Assembly (NCBI RefSeq): GCF_900115005.1 | Contig: NZ_FOUY01000001.1 | Coordinates: forward strand, 186,001-250,000 | Direction of reading: 5' to 3' | Length of the DNA stretch: 64,000 nucleotides | Source of the DNA: Pseudonocardia ammonioxydans | GTDB taxonomy: Bacteria; Actinomycetota; Actinomycetes; Mycobacteriales; Pseudonocardiaceae | Shown here: in pieces, positions 36,405-43,032 of the stretch | Position numbering within the stretch: the first letter of the stretch is position 1 | Layout of the letters: each line of letters starts with the position of its first letter | The notes under the pieces: model-generated | Told to the model about the DNA's origin: nothing | Databases searched by the model: none | Seen by the model: the letters and a program-made list of their open reading frames with translations, nothing else | Position numbers and translations under genes: made by a program

Positions 36405-36445
36405 ACCGGGGTGCTTCCCTGCCCGAGCGCCACGGGGCGCACGAA

Positions 36446-36693
36446 CGTGCATCTCACCCGCCGGCGCTCGTCGATCAACACGCAACTGCCCCGCAGAGGG
36501 CAGAAGCGTGCACCTCGACTGCCCCGCGCCCGTCGATCATCGCGCGACCGTCCTGCGCGGGGCGCTGACGTGCATCTCGACCGCCCCGCACCTGTCGATC
36601 AGCGCGTTCTCGCCCGACAGACGGCAGAAGGGCGCACCTCAGCCGCACCGCACTCGTCGATCAGCGCGTTCTCGCTCTGCCCGGGCGGCGGCG
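36446..36693. repeat. Degenerate ~62-bp intergenic tandem repeat array
   Basis: Four imperfect units start at 36446, 36507, 36569 and 36631, each with a head like CGTGCATCTCGACCGCCCCG, then GTCGATCA, then a stretch ending near CAGAAG. An incomplete relative precedes them (36358-36404). Period is 61-62 bases. The 458-base gap between moaD and the Hsp70-like gene contains no gene; this array fills most of it. Units contain GATCA and GTGCA half-dyads, so it looks like a decayed palindromic repeat family rather than CRISPR. Confidence 0.7.
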
Positions 36694-36783
36694 TGGCCGG
36701 GTGTGCCGGGCAGGTGCCCGGTGATCGACAGCCGAGGAGCTTCCGCGCGCCCCGCTCCAGGACGGGTGACCGTCGTGGGGCGG

Positions 36784-39700
36784 TCAACCGGCGATGTCGA
36801 GGACGCTCAGCGTGCCGTCGTTGAGGTTGCTGACGTAGGCCTGCTTGCCGTTCGGCAGCACCGCGACGCTGGTCGGGCCGTCCCCGACCGGGAGGGTCGC
36901 CGTCACCGTGTAGGTGTCGGCACTGATCACCGAGACGGTGTCGTCGGTGACGTTCGCGGTGTAGGCGAACCGGCCGTCCGGTGACCAGGCGATCGCCTGC
37001 GGGTTCACCCCGACGGGGACGGTCGCGACCACCGTGTCGGTCGTGGTGTCGGTGAACGAGACCGAGGCGGCGTCGTAGTTGACGTTGGCGACCAGCGGCC
37101 GGGACGGGTTGACCGCGACACTGTGCGGGCTCGTGCCGACCGGGACCTCGGCGACGACGCCGTCGTTCGCGGTGTCGAGCACGCTGATCAGGTTCGACTC
37201 GTGGTTCGCGGTGTAGAACCGGCTGCCGTCCGGGGAGATCGCCACCCAGTGCGGGTTCGGCGCCACCCGGATGTCCGCGGTGACCTCGTTCGTGGCCGTG
37301 TCGATCACCGAGACCGTGCCCGAGTCGTGGTTGGGCACGTAGACCTTGCTGCCGTCCGGGGTGACCGCCAGCGCGAACGGGCGGGTCTGCACCGGCACGG
37401 TCGCGACGACCGAGTTCGTGGTCGTGTCGAGGACCGCGACGGCGGCGATCGTGCGCGCCTCGTCGAACACGCTGACGTAGACGTGCCCGCCGTCCGGTGC
37501 GAAGGCCACGTACTGCGGCGGCCCGGCCGGCACGCGGATCGTGGCCGTGACCCGGTTGACCGAGGTGTCGATCACGGTGACGACGCCCGCGGCGCGGTTC
37601 GCCACGTAGGCGAGCCTGCCGTTCGGGGACACCGCGACGAACCCGGACGTCGCTCCGGCCGGCACGGCCTGGCCGAGGGTCGGAATCGGCACCGCGACGG
37701 CGACCCCCTCCTCGGCGGGCGGCTCGACCGCGCTGGGCTGGGCGATGCCGTCCCCGACGAGGAGGCCGTACCCGCCGGTGACCAGGTAGACCGCACCGGC
37801 GCCGAGCGCCAGCACCGCGACGACCGCGATGGCGAGCAGCCGGCTGCGGCCACGGCGGCCGTCGCCCCGCGGCGGCGGTGGGGGCGGGCCGGCCACCGTC
37901 GGTCGTTCCGGTGGCGGAGTGCCCGGCCCCTCGGACGACGGCGGTGCGGCCGCCGACGACGACGCCGCGCGGGCCCTGGCCGCGTCGGCCCCGCCCACCG
38001 CGTCGTGCGCGCCGGCGGCGGTACCGGCGGCGAGGGTCTCCCCCGCACCCGCTCCCCGGCCGGACGGCAGGAACCCCGAGCGCCGGGACCTGCCCCCCGG
38101 AGCGCCGGGGCCGCCGGTCGGTGCGGACGCTCCGTCGCCCCCGGACACCCGGTCCGGTGCGCCGGTCCGACCGGTCGTTCCCGACGGCTCGGCGCCGGAT
38201 CCGTGCGTCGGCCACCCGGTGGCCCCCCGCGCCCCCGCGGAGCGGGCCGAGGCGCCGGGTGCCTGCCCGGCACCCGGCGATCCGGTGTCGCTTCCTCGCG
38301 CCCCCGGATCCGGCACGGGCCATCCGGTGGACTCCTGCGACCCCGCGGCCGGTGCCGCGGACCGCGCCGTGGCGCCGGGCGGTGCCGACCCGGCTGCGCC
38401 CACCGCGCCCGCGGCACCGGCCGCGGGCGGCCGCGGCATCCCGGCGGACTCGGCCCCGGGCGGGCGCGGGAGCCCGGCCGGGGCCTGCGCCGACGACCCC
38501 TCCGGCCCGCCGGGTGGGCGGGGCAGACCGCTCGCCGCGGCGGCCGGGCGGACCGCGGAGCCCGCAGAGCCGGCAGAGCCCGTAGAGCCCGTAGAGCCCG
38601 ACAGTGCCGCCGCCCCGGCGGCCCCCGCCGCGGGGTCCGCCGACCTGTCACCCGGGATCGCGGGCCCCGGAGCCCCGGGCTCCCGTGGTCCGGCACCCGA
38701 CAGCGATGAGCCGGCGGAGCTCGCCGGACGGGGCAGCGCTCCGGGGGCGGCCGGCGCGGACGGGGTCGTGGCACGCGGCCCCTCGGACGAGGCGGTCCCC
38801 GGCGTCGCCGACCCCGGCGGTCCGGCACCGGCCGGCCCGGGCGGTGAGGCCGCCCCCGACCGCCCCGCACCCGGAGCCCCGGCCTCCGACGGTCCCGTCC
38901 CCACCGCCCCGGACCCGGCCGCGCCGGATCTCGTTGCGTCGGATCCCGGTGTCCTGGACCTGCTCGCGCCGGGCCGTGCGGACCCGGCGCCCGCGACCCC
39001 CACGGCGTGCCCGTTCGCCGACGGCGCTCCGGCCGCGCCCTCCTCCCCCGCGCCCGCCCGGGCCAGCTCCGCGGCCCCCAGCGCGACCGCGTACTTCGGG
39101 TGGGTGTCGATCACGATCGGCCGCCCGAGCGCCTCGGAGAGCATCCGGGCGACCAGCGGGATCCGTGACGAGCCGCCGACCAGCAGCACCGCGCTGAGGT
39201 CCGCCGGCTCCACCCGGGCCGACTGCAGGGTGCGGGTGAGCGCACCGATCGTCGACTCGATCTGGGCCCGGATCATGTCCTCGAACTCGTCCAGGGTGAG
39301 CCGGACGTCGAAGTGCCGCTGCGGCAGGAACACCGGGATCGTCGTCTCGGTGTCGACCGACAGGGCCTCCTTGGCCAGCACGCAGTCCTGGCGCAGCCGC
39401 GCCATCGCCACCGACGTCTGCGTGTCGCCGAGATCGAGCTCGGTCAGCGCACCGCCCGCCTGGAAGTTGACGAACGACAGGATCGCCTCGTCGAAGTCCA
39501 CCCCGCCGAGCCGTTCGATGCCCTCCGGCGTCCCGAGGATCTCGATGCCGTCGTGGTGGTTGCGCAGCACCGTGGCGTCGAATGTGCCGCCACCCAGGTC
39601 GTAGACGGCGACGGTGTCGCCCTCGCCGAGGCTGCGCGACGCGGCGTAGTGGGCGGCGGCCGCCTCGGGTTCGGTGACCGCGCGCTGCACCGTCGTGCTG

Positions 39701-40125
39701 CCGGTGGGCAGCCCGGCGGCCTCCGGCACCTCGTCGAAGAGCTCGCGCCGGTACGGCCCCCAGTTGGCGGGGTGGGTGAGCACCAGACGGTCGGGCCCCC
39801 GGCCCTCGGTGTCGCCGACCCGGGCGACGACGTCGCCGAGCACGGCACCGAGCAGCGTCGACACCCCGAACGCCGCGCCGCCGAGGATCACCGGGGTGGG
39901 GTCGCCGAGGCGGCGCTTGAACTCGCGGGAGACCCGGTCGGGGTGGCTGACCGCCCGGCGGACGGCGGCGTCGCCGGTGACCAGCTCGCCGTCGGCCCGC
40001 GCGTAGACGGCGGCCGGGGACACGACGCTCCGGTCGCCCAGGGTGAACATCTCCACCCGGGACGCGTGCGCGACCGCGGCGGCGACGAACGTCGTTCCGA
40101 GATCGACTCCCAGGCTGTAGCCCAC
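36784..40125 (-). CDS. Hsp70 ATPase domain fused through a TM segment to a YVTN beta-propeller
   Basis: 1113 residues from GTG 40125, chosen because GGAGG sits 7 bases upstream and the Hsp70 fold starts at once (GYSLGVDLGTTF). Residues 1-355 are a DnaK-like nucleotide-binding domain: phosphate-1 LGVDLGTTF, phosphate-2 VYDLGGGTFDATV (about 174), adenosine loop VLLVGGSSRIPLV (about 311). There is no peptide-binding domain. A 390-residue Ala/Gly/Pro/Ser linker leads to one membrane helix (LLAIAVVAVLALGAGAVYLV, about 765) and seven or so YVTN-type repeats (for example SPDGRFAYTANVTDDTVSVI). The topology suggests a cytoplasmic ATPase and an extracellular propeller. Function unknown. Confidence 0.88.
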   Translation of the reverse strand: MGYSLGVDLGTTFVAAAVAHASRVEMFTLGDRSVVSPAAVYARADGELVTGDAAVRRAVSHPDRVSREFKRRLGDPTPVILGGAAFGVSTLLGAVLGDVVARVGDTEGRGPDRLVLTHPANWGPYRRELFDEVPEAAGLPTGSTTVQRAVTEPEAAAAHYAASRSLGEGDTVAVYDLGGGTFDATVLRNHHDGIEILGTPEGIERLGGVDFDEAILSFVNFQAGGALTELDLGDTQTSVAMARLRQDCVLAKEALSVDTETTIPVFLPQRHFDVRLTLDEFEDMIRAQIESTIGALTRTLQSARVEPADLSAVLLVGGSSRIPLVARMLSEALGRPIVIDTHPKYAVALGAAELARAGAGEEGAAGAPSANGHAVGVAGAGSARPGASRSRTPGSDATRSGAAGSGAVGTGPSEAGAPGAGRSGAASPPGPAGAGPPGSATPGTASSEGPRATTPSAPAAPGALPRPASSAGSSLSGAGPREPGAPGPAIPGDRSADPAAGAAGAAALSGSTGSTGSAGSAGSAVRPAAAASGLPRPPGGPEGSSAQAPAGLPRPPGAESAGMPRPPAAGAAGAVGAAGSAPPGATARSAAPAAGSQESTGWPVPDPGARGSDTGSPGAGQAPGASARSAGARGATGWPTHGSGAEPSGTTGRTGAPDRVSGGDGASAPTGGPGAPGGRSRRSGFLPSGRGAGAGETLAAGTAAGAHDAVGGADAARARAASSSAAAPPSSEGPGTPPPERPTVAGPPPPPPRGDGRRGRSRLLAIAVVAVLALGAGAVYLVTGGYGLLVGDGIAQPSAVEPPAEEGVAVAVPIPTLGQAVPAGATSGFVAVSPNGRLAYVANRAAGVVTVIDTSVNRVTATIRVPAGPPQYVAFAPDGGHVYVSVFDEARTIAAVAVLDTTTNSVVATVPVQTRPFALAVTPDGSKVYVPNHDSGTVSVIDTATNEVTADIRVAPNPHWVAISPDGSRFYTANHESNLISVLDTANDGVVAEVPVGTSPHSVAVNPSRPLVANVNYDAASVSFTDTTTDTVVATVPVGVNPQAIAWSPDGRFAYTANVTDDTVSVISADTYTVTATLPVGDGPTSVAVLPNGKQAYVSNLNDGTLSVLDIAG

Positions 40126-40180
40126 CGACCCACCTCCCGGTGCGGGACGCGCGCCGCCCGCCGGGACCTGCCCCGGCCGG

Positions 40181-40226
40181 AACGACACGCCGACGACTTG
40201 GCACTCGCCACAGCCGTCGTGTCGTT
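40181..40226. promoter_or_regulatory. 9-bp inverted repeat in the divergent promoter region
   Basis: AACGACACG (40181-40189) and CGTGTCGTT (40218-40226) form a perfect inverted repeat with a 28-base spacer, between the Hsp70-fusion start (40125) and the start of the first kinase-like gene (40326). It could be an operator shared by the two divergent units. No sigma-factor consensus was clear. Confidence 0.4.
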
Positions 40227-40325
40227 ACATCCCACGCCCCCGACCCGGGCACAAGGGTGCCGTCCCTACCACCGGGTGGGGCCCACCCGCTTCCGTGCCG
40301 CCGCGCGCGGCGGCACGCTCGACCG

Positions 40326-40937
40326 ATGACGGTCGATCCCGCATGCCGGGACGGGGACGCCGTGCCCCCGCCGGGGCCCGGTCGCGTGACCGGATGGTCG
40401 CAGTGGTCCCAGCGGCGCGGGCTGGAACGCCGTCTGCACGACGGTGCGGCGCTACGGGTCTCGGCGCTCGCGCTGCGGCTGGGCCTCGTCCGCTGCCGGC
40501 TCCCCGAGGACGACGTGGAGCTGCACGCGGCCGTCGACGGGATGCAGGACGAGCTGCACGCCGTGCTCCAGGAACTGCGTGGGATCGCGGCCGCGCTCTA
40601 CCCGCCGCTGCTCGACGAGGCCGGGCTCGGGCCGGCGCTGCGTGAGGAGGCCGACCGCCGCGGGGTCGGCGTCACCCTCGACGTGCCGGACAACCGGTTC
40701 GGGGCGACCGCCGAGGGCGCCGCCTACTTCGCCGTCGCGGCGAGCCTGGCCGCCCGCCCGGCCGGGCGGATCACCGTCGCCGCCCACCGGGACGGCGCCG
40801 ACCTGCTGCTCCGGGTGCACGGCGTTCCCCGGGCGCACGCGGCGCACTTCCGCGAGGGTGCCGAGCCGCTGGGCGGGAGCGTCGGTGTCGGCGGGGGCGA
40901 CCCGGTGACGATCACGGCGAGGTTCCCGTGCGGGTAG
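40326..40937 (+). CDS. Histidine kinase-like protein, degenerate and without sensor domain
   Basis: 203 residues, ATG 40326. QRRGLERRLHDGAALRVSAL is the HisKA_3 dimerisation motif with the phospho-acceptor His, followed by ELRGIAAALYPPLLDEAGLG, typical of NarL-partner kinases. The ATPase half lacks a recognisable N box (Asn-x3-Asn) and G boxes. No membrane helix. It overlaps the next gene by 10 bases. Possibly a phosphotransfer or regulatory partner of the response regulator rather than an active kinase. Confidence 0.7.
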   Translation: MTVDPACRDGDAVPPPGPGRVTGWSQWSQRRGLERRLHDGAALRVSALALRLGLVRCRLPEDDVELHAAVDGMQDELHAVLQELRGIAAALYPPLLDEAGLGPALREEADRRGVGVTLDVPDNRFGATAEGAAYFAVAASLAARPAGRITVAAHRDGADLLLRVHGVPRAHAAHFREGAEPLGGSVGVGGGDPVTITARFPCG

Positions 40938-41590
40938 CGCTGGCCGAGGACGGCGCCCTGTTCCGGGAGGGTCTGCAGATGCTGCTGCGTGCCGCGGGGC
41001 ACGAGGTCGTCGGCTGCGCGGCGGGCGGCGACGAGCTGGTCGCGATGCTGACCGGGGTGCACGCCGACGTCGCGGTCCTCGACATCCGGATGCCCCCGGA
41101 GCCCGACGGCGGCCTGGTCACCGCCGAGCGGCTGCGGGCCCTGTACCCGTCGATGGGCCTGCTGTTCCTGTCGCACTACGCGGAGTCGCACTACCTGATG
41201 CGGATCCTCGACATCGGGACCGACGCGATCGGCTACCGGCTCAAGGAGAAGGTCGGCAGCGTCGAGGTCCTGACCGACACGCTCGACCGGATCCACGACG
41301 GCGAGATCGTGATCGAGCCGGTGCTGGCCAAGCGGCTGGTCGAGCGCCCGCGCGGCGACCGCCGCAACGCGCTCGGCGTGCTCACCGAACGCGAGCTCGA
41401 CGTGCTGCGGGTGATGGCCGAGGGCAGGTCGAACACCGGCATCGCGGCCCAGCTCTACGTGACGCCCAAGGCCGTCGAGAAGCACATCGCGAACATCTTC
41501 GGCAAGCTCGGGCTGACCACCGAGACCACCCAGCAGCACCGGCGGGTGCTCGCGGTGCTGACCTACCTCCGCTCGCAGGACGCCGGCTGA
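40928..41590 (+). CDS. NarL/LuxR-family response regulator
   Basis: 220 residues, GTG 40928. Receiver domain: RVALAEDGALFREGL (acidic pocket), phospho-acceptor Asp in VAVLDIRMPPEPDGG, and LSHYAESHYL and GYRLKEKVGS with the conserved Lys. Output domain: LTERELDVLRVMAEGRSNTG, IAAQLYVTPKAVEKHIANIF, a canonical LuxR HTH. The C-terminus matches actinobacterial regulators such as those with a TTETTQQHRRVLAVLTYL tail. Encoded between kinase-like genes, whose products are the likely phospho-donors. Confidence 0.9.
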   Translation: MRVALAEDGALFREGLQMLLRAAGHEVVGCAAGGDELVAMLTGVHADVAVLDIRMPPEPDGGLVTAERLRALYPSMGLLFLSHYAESHYLMRILDIGTDAIGYRLKEKVGSVEVLTDTLDRIHDGEIVIEPVLAKRLVERPRGDRRNALGVLTERELDVLRVMAEGRSNTGIAAQLYVTPKAVEKHIANIFGKLGLTTETTQQHRRVLAVLTYLRSQDAG

Positions 41591-41655
41591 CCGGTACCGG
41601 CCGGGGCCGGGTCGCCGTACCGTTGCGCTGCTCGGATCCGGGGCGGGTGGTGGAG

Positions 41656-43032
41656 ATGGGTCGAGCCGGGAGGACCGGAGCCGCCCTGGCGGCGCGTGTC
41701 GTGCGCCCGCTGACCGTCACGGCCGGGGTGCTGGCGGTGTTCGTGCTGGTCGTCGGCGTCGTCGGTGCGCGGGCCTGGGCCGGGCCGGTCGCCGTGCTGT
41801 TCCCGTTCGCGGCCGCCGCGGTGGCCGCGCTCGCGACCGCGGCGGCGCTGCCGCGGCTGGACCGCTGGGCGCGCCGGCTGGACCCGCACCGCACCGGGAC
41901 GCCGTACTCGGCACTGGCCCGGGCCACCGCCCGGATCCGGGCCGGGACCCTGCCGGCGGCGCTGCCCGGCCTGGCCGAGGCGATCGCCGAGGGCACCGGG
42001 GCACACCGCGCCGTGGTGTGGCTGGCGGTCGAGGACCGGCTCGTCGCGACCGCCGTCCACCCGCCGGGCGCGGTCCGGGGCGACGGTGCCGGTCGGGGCG
42101 GGACCGACGACGGCGAGCTCTCCGTCCCCGGGATGGCCGTGCTCCTCGCCCGCCCGGACACCGACCACGTCGTCCCCGTGCTGGACGGCGAGCAGCTGCG
42201 TGCCGCGCTGGCGATCGGGAAGGCCGGGGCCGCCGTCACCGAGGACGACCGCCGCCTGCTGCGCGACCTCGCGCACGGCGCCGGTGCGCTGCTGCGCGAG
42301 GTGCAGCACGGCGTCGAGCTGGAACGGCGGGTCCGGCGCGCGGACGAGCTGGCCGACGAGCTGCAGCGGTCCCGGGAGCGGCTGGGCCGGGCCCGCGACG
42401 TCGAGCGCCGCCGCCTGGTCGGGGAGCTGTCGCACGCGACCGCCGGCCGGCTGGTCACGCTGCGGGACGGGCTCCGCGGCGCCCGCGACGCGCTGGCCGC
42501 CGGGACCCCGCCCGAGGAGGTCCGTGCCGGGCTGGCCCACACCCGGACCGCGCTGGAGGAGCTGCTGGAACGGTTCCGCTCGATCGCCCGCGGGGTCTAC
42601 CCGTCGGTGCTGCGCGACCAGGGCCCGGCCGCGGCGTTGGAGGAGCTGGTCGCCGACCTGCCCCGCCCGGTGCGCCTGGAGTCGGCGGTGGACCGGCGGC
42701 TCGCCTGGGAGATCGAGTCGGGCATCTACTACCTGGCCGCGGCGGCGGCGCAGCACCTGGCCGCCCGGCCCGCTGGCCCGGAGCTGCTGGTCCGGCTGGC
42801 CCTCGGCGGTGGACGACTGTCGGTCCGGGTCGAGGACCCCGCGCCCGGGGCCGACGCCGCGACGCTCGGCGACGCCCTGGCGATCGACGTCGAACGGCTG
42901 CACGCGCTCGGCGGCACGGTCGACCTCGGCACCGACGACGGCGCGGTCGTCGTGCACGGCAGGCTGCCGGAGCGTCTCGAGCCGCTGGTCGATCCGGCCG
43001 GCACCGTGTCCGCGGCCGGATCCGGGCCGTGA
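41656..43032 (+). CDS. Membrane histidine kinase-like protein with GAF-like region, degenerate ATPase
   Basis: About 458 residues from ATG 41656; in-frame GTGs at 41647 and 41650 and an ATG at 41623 are alternatives. Two membrane helices (LTVTAGVLAVFVLVVGVVGA; VAVLFPFAAAAVAALATAAA) precede a GAF-like segment (GTGAHRAVVWLAVEDRLVAT) and a coiled linker. DVERRRLVGELSHATAGRLV keeps the His motif with Ser replacing the usual His-Asp pair context. The ATPase part has no clear N or G box (EIESGIYYLAAAAAQHLAAR where the N box should be). Its stop overlaps the next gene (GTGA). Confidence 0.7.
   Translation: MGRAGRTGAALAARVVRPLTVTAGVLAVFVLVVGVVGARAWAGPVAVLFPFAAAAVAALATAAALPRLDRWARRLDPHRTGTPYSALARATARIRAGTLPAALPGLAEAIAEGTGAHRAVVWLAVEDRLVATAVHPPGAVRGDGAGRGGTDDGELSVPGMAVLLARPDTDHVVPVLDGEQLRAALAIGKAGAAVTEDDRRLLRDLAHGAGALLREVQHGVELERRVRRADELADELQRSRERLGRARDVERRRLVGELSHATAGRLVTLRDGLRGARDALAAGTPPEEVRAGLAHTRTALEELLERFRSIARGVYPSVLRDQGPAAALEELVADLPRPVRLESAVDRRLAWEIESGIYYLAAAAAQHLAARPAGPELLVRLALGGGRLSVRVEDPAPGADAATLGDALAIDVERLHALGGTVDLGTDDGAVVVHGRLPERLEPLVDPAGTVSAAGSGP

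Noticed and set aside
36446..36693. CRISPR-like array
   Set aside because: Units are imperfect along their whole length, with no conserved repeat alternating with unique spacers, and no cas genes nearby.
37829..39604. Long plus-strand open frame opposite the Hsp70-fusion linker
   Set aside because: Its Ala/Pro/Arg-rich composition mirrors the low-complexity linker on the other strand; no domain, and a better-supported gene covers the region.
40198..40206. TTGGCACTC, resembling one half of a CIRCE (HrcA) operator, near an Hsp70-type gene
   Set aside because: The matching GAGTGC half is absent at the required 9-base spacing, and a lone half-site is expected by chance.
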